This document shows, piece after piece, positions 1-7,543 of a stretch of DNA of 29,554 nucleotides. Numbering within the stretch: the first letter of the stretch is position 1; every line of letters begins with the position of its first letter. Source of the DNA: JAVKSL01 sp039583695 (GTDB taxonomy: Bacteria > Actinomycetota > Acidimicrobiia > Acidimicrobiales > JAJPHD01); the NCBI GenBank assembly GCA_039583695.1, contig JAVKSL010000034.1, positions 1-29,554 of the forward strand. The letters are read 5' to 3'. The notes beneath the pieces are model-generated. The model was given only the letters and a program-made list of their open reading frames with translations. It made no database searches and was not told the origin of the DNA. The position numbers and the translations under genes were made by a program.

Positions 1-79
1 TGCACCCCGACGGCCTGCACACCGAGGCAGGGATCGGGCCCGGAGACGCGTTGAAACGGGCGGTGAAGATCCGCTCTAG

Positions 80-450
80 GCTGGTGCATCGCCGCAGCAG
101 GCCTTCACGGCCGCCATGGCGGTTGCCCAGCACCACGGGCGCCCGCACACCCCGACGGACCAGGCATGGATCGAGACGCTCTTCGGCCACGTGAAGGGCG
201 AGTGGCCGCACCTCGAGCGCGTCAGCGACCCGGCGCTCTTGGAGCACGAGCTCGACCGGGTGCGCACCGAGTACAACTCGGTGAGGCTCCATGCCGGCAT
301 CGGATATGTGACTCCTAACCTAACGACGAGCACGAAGGACGGGGTGAGACCATCCGCGAGGCCCGCCGACGGGGCCTCGATCGAGCGCGCCAAGAACGCC
401 TCGATTACCATCGTCGGCACACCACCAACACCGGGGAGTCGGGCCAGTGA
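80..450 (+). pseudogene. IS3/IS481-type transposase, C-terminal fragment, frameshifted
   Basis: This is the last part of a DDE integrase-type transposase. After a stop at 77-79 the frame reads AFTAAMAVAQHHGRPHTPTD, then WIETLFGHVKGEW, in which the Glu fits the last acid of the DDE triad, and then YNSVRLHAGIGYVTP. The frame is then lost, and the family-typical tail (EARRRGLDRARQERLDYHRR) continues in another frame to a TGA at 448-450. The shift is explained by a direct 5-bp duplication, CTAAC at 315-319 and again at 320-324; removing one copy restores one reading frame to 450. The N-terminal half and first two catalytic acids are absent. The first 79 bases are not recognised. Family identity is from motif memory, not a search. 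Confidence 0.75.
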
Positions 451-643
451 CTTGGTTCATTTTCAGCCGGACTTCCGAGGCAAAGTCAGACACACCTCAC
501 CCGACAGAGGTCTCCTCGGGACCGACCAGGGAGGTGCCCATGGCCCGAGTCGCCCTCTATGACATTGCCCCGCAAGATCTATGAAATGCGCGACGATGTT
601 TTCGGGAGAGGTTGGTCTTTTTGGTTTGTCTCCGGCGGGGTGT

Positions 644-889
644 TCATGCTGCTTGGGCATACACGGCGGGGAAGCACCGGCCGTGCACCGCGAGGGCGGC
701 GGACATGACCCGTTGGTCGTGGGCGGTGACACGGTAGAGTTGTTAGTCTTTCACCTTGGCGACCAGTCCGTGGCCGCGAAGCTTGGCGATCTGACGGGAG
801 GTCCGCGCGGATCGGCGCCGGGCTTCTGCCTCGGTCGTTGGTGGGCGGGGATGGAGTCGTTCGCACAGGTCGTTGTTGCGGAACCCTCC
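644..889 (-). pseudogene. Winged-helix-like C-terminal remnant with in-frame stop
   Basis: Read on the minus strand, the frame gives GFRNNDLCERLHP, then SRQIAKLRGHGLVAKVKD, a TAA stop at 743-745, then QLYRVTAHDQRVMSAALAVH, ending PAVYAQAA and a TGA at 644-646. The pattern of R-x-L-x-K-L-R-G-H-G-L followed by a Y-R-V-T strand looks like the winged-helix C-terminal module of a protein often found near mobile elements. The frame is coherent on both sides of the stop, which argues for a decayed gene rather than chance. The N-terminal part is not found. Function is unknown. Confidence 0.45.
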
Positions 890-1352
890 TCGCCGTCCAG
901 GTGGCCCGCCGGCCACCTACGCCCACTACCGTCCGTCCGTCCGTCCCGGGCTTGCCCGGCTACTTTCCGACGCGGGCTTGGGCGCGTTCGGCCGCATCGC
1001 GGTGGACGGACGCTGCCGCCTCGCATCGCCCCAGCCGCGAGGCGCTCGTGTCGCGGCCCGCCAGCCCCGGCCTGCGAGTCGTCGATCTGCGCCCTTCGGG
1101 CGTTCGCGGACTCCTTGCCGACCTCGCCCTCGCCGACCTGCTCGGCGAAGCGGCGCGCTGAACTTGAACTACGGATCCTCTGAAGCGGCTGAGCGGCCAC
1201 ACATCGTATACCCGTAACGTCCGCCTCGAAAAGGACTTTTGCCGCACGCAACGGCGTGTACGGAGTGTTTTGGGGGACGTCGCCGCGCTCCGACTGCACT
1301 ACACGAAGCGTCCACACAGGCGGTTTCCTGCCGACGGCTATCTACGATTCGC
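890..1352. other. Stretch without a recognisable gene
   Basis: Open frames exist on both strands here, as expected at this GC content, but none has recognisable motifs or a good ribosome-binding site and they overlap one another. It lies between two gene remnants and the toxin-antitoxin module and may be scrambled mobile-element DNA. Confidence 0.4.
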
Positions 1353-1358
1353 TATGCT
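1353..1358 (+). promoter_or_regulatory. -10 box for leaderless HTH-MNT transcript
   Basis: TATGCT is followed by exactly six bases and then the GTG at 1365, so transcription would start at or next to the start codon. No convincing -35 hexamer is seen. The geometry recurs upstream of several genes in this window. Confidence 0.5.
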
Positions 1359-1364
1359 CTGGGC

Positions 1365-1874
1365 GTGGACACTGCGGCCGTATTGTTGAGAGAGGCCAGG
1401 CTCCGTGCCGGCTTATCCCAGGTGGAGTTGGGCCGTCGGGCTGGGGTGACCCAGAGCGTGGTGAGCGCCTATGAGTCCGGTGCCCGCCAGCCGTCGGTCC
1501 CGATGCTGGCTCGTCTCGTTGCCGCCACCGGGTTGGAGCTGGAAATGCGCCTATCCGAGCCTGCGACAACGGATCCGACGAGCGGGGTGCTCGGTCAGCG
1601 GGTCCGCCGTCACCGCGTCGAGCTGCAGGCGGTGTTGGCCCGCTACGGGTTGAGCAACCCCCGGGTCTTCGGAAGTGTCGCCCGCGGCAAGGATGGCACT
1701 GAGAGCGATGTCGACCTGCTCGTAGATGTACCCGAAGGTGTGGGCCTGGTGACCCTCGGGCGCTGCCAGGCGGATCTCGAGGGGCTGCTCGGGGCACCCG
1801 TCGATCTGGTGCCCGCGAGTGACCTCAAAGCAGGCGTGGCCGCCGAGATCTTCGCCGAGGCGGTGAAGCTCTGA
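1365..1874 (+). CDS. HTH-MNT fusion antitoxin (MntA-like nucleotidyltransferase)
   Basis: The 169-residue product joins two domains. Residues about 5-60 form a Cro/C1-type helix-turn-helix (GLSQVELGRRAGVTQSVVSAYE). Residues about 85-165 form a minimal nucleotidyltransferase with the motif GS-x10-DxD (G103, S104, D115, D117) and a further acid in VDLVP (D147). In type VII toxin-antitoxin systems MntA transfers AMP to a tyrosine of HepT and so neutralises it; the next gene is HepT-like, which supports that role. The fused DNA-binding domain suggests that the antitoxin also represses its own promoter, an inference. GTG 1365 is chosen because a -10 box lies six bases upstream and because the HTH starts directly after it. 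A longer frame to 1239 adds nothing recognisable. Confidence 0.85.
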   Translation: MDTAAVLLREARLRAGLSQVELGRRAGVTQSVVSAYESGARQPSVPMLARLVAATGLELEMRLSEPATTDPTSGVLGQRVRRHRVELQAVLARYGLSNPRVFGSVARGKDGTESDVDLLVDVPEGVGLVTLGRCQADLEGLLGAPVDLVPASDLKAGVAAEIFAEAVKL

Positions 1875-2218
1875 GCCGCCGGGACCGTCAACGCCTCGAA
1901 GATGTCGTTGCCGCCGCCGACGCCATCCGCGCCCACCTCGAGCGCGGCGACCTTCATGACGGGCTGATCTTCGACGCCGTGCGGGTCCGCCTCATCGAGA
2001 TCGGCGAAGCAGTCAAAGCCCTCCCTGCGGAGCTGCTCGCCCGCGAACCGGCCCTTCCCTGGGCACAGATCGCCGGGATGCGCGACCGCCTCGCCCACCG
2101 CTACTTCGATACCTCCCACGCCATCCTCGCGGCCACCGTCAGCGACGACCTTCCGGAGCTCGAAGCAGCGGTCGTGCGACTCCTCCAGACGGTCGACGGC
2201 CAGGGCCAGGGCAACTGA
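1871..2218 (+). CDS. HepT-like toxin (HEPN family, type VII TA)
   Basis: A 115-residue protein of the HepT/HEPN type. It begins SRRDRQRLEDVVAAADAIR, typical of the family N-terminus, and carries the R-x4-H-x-Y motif in RDRLAHRY (R71, H76, Y78). In characterised members this motif forms the RNase site, and its Tyr is the residue AMPylated by MntA. The full domain requires a start at CTG 1871, overlapping the stop of the upstream gene (CTGA), so translation is probably coupled. An in-frame GTG at 1979 would remove about 36 residues, including the first helix, and is less likely. All key residues are present, so the toxin looks functional. Confidence 0.8.
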   Translation: MSRRDRQRLEDVVAAADAIRAHLERGDLHDGLIFDAVRVRLIEIGEAVKALPAELLAREPALPWAQIAGMRDRLAHRYFDTSHAILAATVSDDLPELEAAVVRLLQTVDGQGQGN

Positions 2219-2267
2219 GGAGTCTCGGTCCGGTGGGTCACATATGGGTCACGAGGGATCCGGGACC

Positions 2268-2369
2268 GGGGCTGATGATCACATAGGGCCTGGTCAGGGC
2301 CTCGCTGATCACGCCGGGCGACTGGCACTGATAATGCTGAGGTTGCTGGTTCGAGTCCAGCTAGCCCCA
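2268..2369 (+). tRNA. Defective tRNA-Ile(GAT)-like sequence; possible attachment site
   Basis: The 3' half is a proper tRNA: anticodon stem 2323-2327/2335-2339, loop CTGATAA with anticodon GAT at 2330-2332, five-base variable loop, T-arm 2345-2361 with loop TTCGAGT, acceptor strand 2362-2368 and discriminator A2369. GGGGCTG at 2268-2274 can pair with TAGCCCC (one G-T). Between acceptor and anticodon stem, however, there are 48 bases instead of about 19, with TGATCAC repeated at both ends of an extra ~30-base segment, and no normal D-arm is seen. CCA is not encoded at the exact end. A tRNA 3' end next to an integrase remnant is the usual layout of an integration site. Confidence 0.45.
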
Positions 2370-2413
2370 CACCACACCTACTCCAGCAAGTCGAACCATC
2401 AACCGCTCGCCCC

Positions 2414-2521
2414 CTACGTCCCTGCTGTCCTCTGCGCCTCCTCGTACATCTCATCCAAGCGCTCAGTCAGCGCCTTGGACCCCTCATCCAACAGGTGCCG
2501 ATAGATGTCCAAAACCCTCGT
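2414..2521 (-). pseudogene. Tyrosine integrase, extreme C-terminal remnant
   Basis: The minus strand encodes RTRVLDIYRHLLDEGSKALT, then ERLDEMYEEAQRTAG, then a TAG at 2414-2416. This matches the end of phage-type tyrosine recombinases, where T-x-x-x-Y-x-H-L holds the catalytic Tyr (codon at 2501-2503). Only about 35 residues remain; upstream sequence is not recognisable and the rest of the catalytic R-H-R set is missing. It lies 45 bases from the tRNA-like 3' end, where an integrase gene normally sits. The match is short, hence moderate confidence. Confidence 0.5.
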
Positions 2522-2583
2522 CCGCGCATCGAAAGCGCGCCCGGTCAGGAATCCGCCAGTGAGACCAAACGCTTTTCCGGCTT

Positions 2584-2913
2584 TCACGCAGGCTCTCGAA
2601 GACGCACACCCTCGGGGGTGATGGCGAGGGTGAAGTCCACGCCGAGCGCCGCGGAGAGCCGGGCCAGGGTGGACACGGACAGCTTGTGATCGCCGGACTC
2701 CAGCCGGGCCACGTGGGGCTGGCGCATCCCGAACAGGCGCCCGAAGGCGGTCTGGGTCAGCCCGTGCTCGACCCGGCAGCGGATCACCCGGATGGCGACC
2801 TCGTTGGCGAACTGGGTCCGCTCGTGGCCGACCCGGTACTCCGGGTCGGCCAGGTCCTGCTCGTGAAGTTCGGCGGCGGTAGTCAGCTCGGACAGTCGTG
2901 GCATGGTCGTCAT
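2584..2913 (-). CDS. HigA-like XRE antitoxin
   Basis: A 109-residue protein. Residues about 40-100 form an XRE helix-turn-helix (HGLTQTAFGRLFGMRQPHVA, then RLESGDHKLSVSTLARLSAA), in the arrangement of HigA-type antitoxins encoded downstream of their toxin. Such proteins bind the toxin and repress the shared promoter. Its ATG overlaps the toxin stop by four bases (ATGA at 2910-2913), so it was translated together with the toxin. An in-frame ATG at 2904 is an alternative. The toxin upstream is frameshifted, which leaves this as an orphan antitoxin. Confidence 0.8.
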   Translation of the reverse strand: MTTMPRLSELTTAAELHEQDLADPEYRVGHERTQFANEVAIRVIRCRVEHGLTQTAFGRLFGMRQPHVARLESGDHKLSVSTLARLSAALGVDFTLAITPEGVRLREPA

Positions 2914-3233
2914 TCCTTCAGCTCAGCGAGACGCCTCGCGGCGGCGCTGCACGCCCGCCGAAAGCCTTGTGGGTCCTCTTGGCCTCGGGGGGCGACGGCG
3001 GTCACCACGAAGCGGTCGCGACCTGGCGGTACAGCGCCCGCCAGGGGCCTTTCCCGCTTGTGGGCGTAGCTCCCGCAGACCGAGGGCTCCTTGGACGGCA
3101 CTGGTGTGGGGATGACCAAGAGCCGGCCCGATGGCCTCCAGCGCCACTGCGTTGTACAAGGCGTTGCGCTCCACAGCCGGCAGCGACTCGCGCTCCTCCC
3201 CGGCCTCGGAAAGCTAGATCACCGGCTACACAC
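2910..3233 (-). pseudogene. HigB/RelE-type toxin (Gp49-like), frameshifted
   Basis: Three minus-strand frames each hold a consecutive piece of one protein. ERNALYNAVALEAIGPALGH and SAVQGALGLRELRPQAGK come first, then GPWRALYRQV, then DRFVVTAVAP and FRRACSAAARRLAELKE, ending at 2910. The order and motifs (GPALGHP..., LRELRP, alkaline C-terminus) fit the phage-derived Gp49-like HigB family of RelE-fold RNases. At least two small indels are needed to join them (near 3050 and 3022), and the start region at 3233 meets stops after a few codons. The toxin is therefore dead, unless the sequence has base errors; the intact antitoxin and promoter make this worth resequencing. Confidence 0.65.
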
Positions 3234-3239
3234 GAGCGA

Positions 3240-3268
3240 ACTATACCATCGTTGGTATGTCCGATCAA
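3240..3268 (-). promoter_or_regulatory. Promoter of the higBA-like module
   Basis: On the minus strand TTGATC (3263-3268), a 17-base spacer and TATAGT (3240-3245) form a good sigma-70-type promoter. Six bases after the -10 box comes a GTG (3231-3233), the expected leaderless start of the toxin. Confidence 0.6.
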
Positions 3269-3272
3269 CGAT
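3248..3272. promoter_or_regulatory. Palindromic operator overlapping the higBA promoter
   Basis: Perfect 7-bp inverted repeat ATCGTTG (3248-3254) and CAACGAT (3266-3272) with an 11-base centre. It covers the -35 box and spacer, which is where XRE antitoxins usually bind to autoregulate. Confidence 0.5.
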
Positions 3273-3285
3273 TTTCGATTGGCGA

Positions 3286-4473
3286 CTACGCGTTCCCTGC
3301 ATTCGTTGCCAGCTCCGTCAGGCGCCGCTCGAGGAAGCGGCGTCCCGCGCCGTCGTCGCTGAGGTCCCTCGCGCGCTGATAGGCGTCGCGCGCCTCGTCA
3401 GTCCTCCCGAGGCGTCGCAGGAGCTCGGCTCGGGTCGAGTGGAGGTAGCGAAAGTCGTCGAGGCCGAGTCGGTCCACGATCGCCAGCCCGGCGGACGGGC
3501 CCTCGGTCTCGGCGACGGCAATGGCACGGTTCAGCTCGACGACGGGCGAGGCAGTCAGGCGGAAGAGCTCTTTGTACAGCGCGGCGATCTGCTCCCAGTC
3601 GCACGGCGTCTCGGAGTGCAACGAAGCGATCGCAGCCTGCAGCACGTAGGCGCCGCGGCCGCCCAGGATGAGCGCGCGCTCGAGCTCGGCGCGCCCGGCG
3701 GCGATCTGCTCGGTGCTCCACCTCGACCGGTCCTGGTCGCCCAGCAGCACCAGCTCGCCGTCCTGAAAGCGCGTCTCGCGGCGGGAGTCGTGCAACAGCA
3801 TCATCGCCAGCAGCCCGTGAACCTCGGGGTCGTCGGGAAGCAGGTCGGCGAGGGCCCGTCCCAACCAGATCGCTTCGGCGGCCAGTTCGTCGCGGCCCCC
3901 GTAGCCCTCGTTGAAGATCAGGTACACGACGGCGAGCACGGCGTCGAGACGCTCGCGGAGCAGGTGCTTCGGAGGTACGCGGAAGGGGATCCCCGCCGCT
4001 TTGATCTTGCGCTTGGCCCGCACCAGCCGCTGCGCCATCGTTGGCTCCGGCACCAAGAACGCCCGGGCGATCTCGGTGGTGGTCAGCCCGCCCAGGGTGC
4101 GAAGGGTGAGCGCAACCTGCGCCTCGAGGCCGAGCGCCGGGTGACAGCAGGTGAAGATGAGCTCGAGGCGCTCGTCGGGAAACGTCGTCGTGGTCATTGG
4201 CGCCTCATCAGGCACGGCTGCGGCGAGCAGGCCGAGCTTCGAGGTGAGAACCCGGTCCCGGCGAATGCGGTCGGTGGCCCGATTCCGAGCCGTCCGCATC
4301 AGCCAGGCGCGCGGGTCGCTGGGAATCCCGCCGTGCCGCCAGCGATCGGCGGCTATGGCGAACGCCTCCTGGGCGGCCTCCTCGGCGAGGTCGAAGTCGC
4401 CGAGGAGGCCGATCAGGGTGGCCAGGACGCGGCCCCACTCCTCGCGGAAGACCTGGTCGAGGGTCGCTACCAA
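3286..4473 (-). CDS. ECF sigma factor with C-terminal extension (ECF42 type)
   Basis: A 395-residue sigma factor. Region 2 is at about 10-75 (DFDLAEEAAQEAFAIAADRW, WLMRTARNRATDRIRRD) and region 4 at about 105-165 (GGLTTTEIARAFLVPEPTMA). A long extension from residue 170 begins with the DUF6596 signature VLAVVYLIFNEGY (179-191) and ends in helical TPR-like repeats. This architecture plus an adjacent DGPF gene defines group ECF42, whose extension controls activity and which has no classical anti-sigma factor. The start is TTG at 4473, overlapping the upstream stop (TTGGTAG), so translation is coupled. The long opposite-strand frame over this gene is a GC artefact. The inducing signal cannot be read from sequence. 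Confidence 0.9.
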   Translation of the reverse strand: MVATLDQVFREEWGRVLATLIGLLGDFDLAEEAAQEAFAIAADRWRHGGIPSDPRAWLMRTARNRATDRIRRDRVLTSKLGLLAAAVPDEAPMTTTTFPDERLELIFTCCHPALGLEAQVALTLRTLGGLTTTEIARAFLVPEPTMAQRLVRAKRKIKAAGIPFRVPPKHLLRERLDAVLAVVYLIFNEGYGGRDELAAEAIWLGRALADLLPDDPEVHGLLAMMLLHDSRRETRFQDGELVLLGDQDRSRWSTEQIAAGRAELERALILGGRGAYVLQAAIASLHSETPCDWEQIAALYKELFRLTASPVVELNRAIAVAETEGPSAGLAIVDRLGLDDFRYLHSTRAELLRRLGRTDEARDAYQRARDLSDDGAGRRFLERRLTELATNAGNA

Positions 4474-4814
4474 TACACCTCGGAGGGTCGGATCTCGACG
4501 GCGCCACCGTAGCGTGCAGCTGGGACGCGGGCGGCCACTTCGATCGCCGCATCGAGGTCGTCGGCCTCCAGGATGAACAAGCCGCCCACGGCCTCCTTCA
4601 TACCGGCGAACGGCCCGTCGGTCGTCAAGGTCTTGCCGCCCTCGACGCGCACCGTCGTCGCGTTCTCGGGCAGGCCCATCGACGGCACGGCGGTGACGCC
4701 CGGCATCTGGTTGATCGTTTGGTAGTCGGCGTAAACCTGCTTCTGCTCCTCCTCAGGAAGCGCAGCCTGTCGCTGCTGCGCGTCGCCCTGATAGATCACC
4801 ATGATGTACTTCAT
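4467..4814 (-). CDS. DGPF (YCII-related) protein, ECF42 partner
   Basis: A 115-residue single-domain protein starting MKYIMVIYQGD and carrying TTDGPFAGMKEAVGGLFILE, with the name-giving DGPF at residues 66-69. YCII-related proteins have a small ferredoxin-like fold; the biochemical role of the DGPF subgroup is not known, but these genes are regular targets and neighbours of ECF42 sigma factors. A strong ribosome-binding site (GAGGAGGAGAA) precedes the ATG at 4814, and a sigma-specific promoter lies 40 bases upstream. The gene is first in a two-gene operon with the sigma factor. Confidence 0.9.
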   Translation of the reverse strand: MKYIMVIYQGDAQQRQAALPEEEQKQVYADYQTINQMPGVTAVPSMGLPENATTVRVEGGKTLTTDGPFAGMKEAVGGLFILEADDLDAAIEVAARVPAARYGGAVEIRPSEVYW

Positions 4815-4850
4815 GGACTTCTCCTCCTCGTTCGAAGTCGGTGGCAGTAA

Positions 4851-4877
4851 GACGAACGGCGAGTCCAGAAATCGACA
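4851..4877 (-). promoter_or_regulatory. ECF42-type promoter (TGTCGA-N17-CGTC)
   Basis: Minus strand: TGTCGA at 4877-4872, 17 bases, CGTC at 4854-4851, about 37 bases upstream of the DGPF start. This matches the ECF42 target consensus as I recall it (TGTCGA in the -35 region, CGA/TC in the -10 region), implying autoregulation of the sigma/DGPF operon. Confidence 0.75.
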
Positions 4878-5119
4878 GGTCGATCCCAGAATCTGGGTCC
4901 TACCACCCCATCACCAACGGCCGTAGGACCCGGCGGTGAGCGGACGCGGACCGCCTGATCTGCGCTCATCCACCGTAAGGTCGACACCGCCCTCGGCAGC
5001 GCCGCTCGACCGTTCTCGTAGCGTCGCGTCGACTAGCATGCCGTCTTACAGGCCGAACGCCTTGCGGCCACGCGGGTGATCGCTCGCGTCGGTCCCATAG
5101 CGGGATGGCGAGCGACGCC

Positions 5120-5400
5120 GGTCGTCGCACCCGGTGCCCGTGAGGTCATTTCCCAGAGCCGCCCTGAAGTGGCCTACATCCATTTCGTCGGGGTCGACCC
5201 GGCGCTCCGCCAGGCCGCAGTGGGAGATGCATCCACGACAGCTTCTTCGCCCACGCGGCACGACACGGTGCCCGCACGTTGAGTGCATCATCAGCCCGGC
5301 AAACGCCACATCGCTGGCCTTCCCCACCGACCTCGGGTTCGACCTGGAGCCGAGCGAAACCGTCATGGCCGCCATACCGGTCCAGCGTGAGTCACGACCA
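5120..5400 (+). pseudogene. GNAT acetyltransferase, frameshifted remnant
   Basis: Three plus-strand frames hold consecutive pieces of a GNAT-family N-acetyltransferase. SRPEVAYIHFVGVDPALRQA covers the strand leading to the acetyl-CoA loop; SGRCIHDSFFAHAARHGART comes next, in a second frame; then VECIISPANATSLAFPTDLG and FDLEPSETV, in a third. The N-S-L-A-F-x-x-x-L-G-F element is typical of the GNAT C-terminus. At least two indels (near 5218 and 5281) break the gene, and the N-terminus is missing or unrecognisable. It is non-functional as sequenced. Confidence 0.6.
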
Positions 5401-5430
5401 CCTGCTCGTCCCCCATCACCAAGGCAAGCG

Positions 5431-5585
5431 TACGATGGGATCGACGCGGAGGACATCGCCAAATGGCTCACCGAGTGCGACGTCTCCCCGGCTGGTCGCT
5501 CGCCGGGACCGCATCGCCACCAACCTCGCCCGCCACCTCGGTTACCGCATGTTGCGACGGGACCCGGTGATGGTGATCGAGCCGC

Positions 5586-5600
<15 letters not shown>
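5431..5600 (+). pseudogene. Unidentified gene remnant, frameshift in a C run
   Basis: YDGIDAEDIAKWLTECDVS continues sensibly as RLVARRDRIATNLARHLGYR and MLRRDPVMVIEPLTG only if one C is removed from the CCCC run at 5486-5489. The joined segment looks like a real helical protein end, but I cannot name the family. Its 3' end runs into the convergent ABC ATPase gene at 5586, so it is probably truncated as well. Confidence 0.3.
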
Positions 5601-6443
<843 letters not shown>

Positions 6444-6449
6444 GTGCGC

Positions 6450-7496
6450 CTACCCCGTGTAGGTCGGGATGTACTGCTTGATGGCCGATATCACCGCAGG
6501 GGTCGAGATGGTGGACTTGGTCGCCAGGGTGTACGGCGTGTCGACCCGCTTGGGCACCGACTTGCCCTGCTTGATCTGGATCAACTCTTGAACCGCCTGA
6601 TATCCCATCTGATAGGGCGACTGGAGGATGGATGCAGAGATGACGCCCTGCTTGATGAGGTTCACCTCCCCCAAGTCGGCGTCAAAGCCGGCCACGACGA
6701 TCTTGCCGACCTTGTTGGCCGCCTGCACCGCTTCGGCGGCTCCGATCGCGGCACGGTCGTTTGCTCCGAAGATCAGGTTGAGCCCGGGGTGCGACTGGAT
6801 CAGCGCTGCCGCCTCGGCGCGGCCGGTCGGGATCGAGTTATTGGCGATCTGCTGACCCACGAAGCTGAAACCCGGGAACGACGCCATGCCCTGTCGGAAT
6901 CCCTTGGGCCGGGCGATGCCGGTGCTCGAGATCTCGTTGAAGTCGATGATGGCGTACTGCCCCTTGCCCCCGGCCAGCTTCGCGGTGTACTTGGCCAGCG
7001 CCGCAGCCGATCCGACGTTGGTGGTGGCGAGGAAGCTGTCGGCCACGTTGGGAGTCACCCCGGAGTCAACCGTGACCACAGGTATTTTGGCGGCGATCGC
7101 CTGCTTGACGGGGGTGAGCAGGCCGGTGGGTGTCTGGGCGGCCAAGATGATGCCATCGACGTGGGTGGTCACTGCCTGGTTGACCATGCTGATCTGGGTG
7201 GCGAGATCCGTGCCGGAGACCGGTGCCTCGAAGCCCACGCTCACCCCAAGCTTTTTCGCGGCCGCGTCGGCGCCGTCTTTCACGGCCAGCCAGTACGGCG
7301 AGGCGTTGGACTTGGTGATCAGCTCGAAGTTGTAGTGCGTGCTGGCCGCCTTGGCCGAGGTCGTCGGCGATGAGCCGCATGCCGCGGCCACCAGCATCAG
7401 GCTGACGAGACTGGCGCTGATTGCCAAGCCCTTTCGCCTGCCGGTCTGCGCCGGTCGGCGCTGTTGCCGGGTCCTCCAGGTCGTCCGTCCAGTCAT
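6450..7496 (-). CDS. Sugar-binding lipoprotein (RbsB-like)
   Basis: A 348-residue extracellular sugar-binding subunit. A basic N-terminus is followed by a hydrophobic stretch and the lipobox VAAAC, with Cys40 as lipidation site; the mature part begins after a Ser/Thr/Ala linker. The periplasmic-binding type I fold shows in the ITKSNASPYWLAVKDGADAA start, VDGIILAAQTP, IFGANDRAAIGAAEAVQ and VVAGFDAD. ATG 7496 is chosen over an upstream in-frame start at 7547 because AAGGAGG sits six bases before it and because 7547 overlaps the permease end. It would deliver sugar to the permease encoded just upstream. The exact ligand cannot be read; context suggests an aldose such as L-fucose or a relative. 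Confidence 0.9.
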   Translation of the reverse strand: MTGRTTWRTRQQRRPAQTGRRKGLAISASLVSLMLVAAACGSSPTTSAKAASTHYNFELITKSNASPYWLAVKDGADAAAKKLGVSVGFEAPVSGTDLATQISMVNQAVTTHVDGIILAAQTPTGLLTPVKQAIAAKIPVVTVDSGVTPNVADSFLATTNVGSAAALAKYTAKLAGGKGQYAIIDFNEISSTGIARPKGFRQGMASFPGFSFVGQQIANNSIPTGRAEAAALIQSHPGLNLIFGANDRAAIGAAEAVQAANKVGKIVVAGFDADLGEVNLIKQGVISASILQSPYQMGYQAVQELIQIKQGKSVPKRVDTPYTLATKSTISTPAVISAIKQYIPTYTG

Positions 7497-7543
7497 GGTG
7501 TCCTCCTTATTGTCGCGATGATCACGGTATCTCGGATGGGTGG

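Noticed and set aside
540..584. Fifteen-codon ORF with GAGG five bases upstream
   Set aside because: Very short, no recognisable family, and located in degraded mobile-element DNA; a chance start is more likely.
751..1317. Long minus-strand frame of 188 codons
   Set aside because: Arg/Ser/Pro-rich composition typical of GC shadows and it conflicts with the motif-bearing remnant in another frame.
2268..2369. Possible tmRNA, because the sequence begins GGGGCTGAT and ends with a tRNA-like half
   Set aside because: Only about 100 bases long with no tag-coding region, and the anticodon arm is intact; a damaged tRNA fits better.
3091..4512. 473-codon plus-strand ORF
   Set aside because: It lies opposite the ECF sigma and DGPF genes, has no motifs, and is a high-GC shadow.
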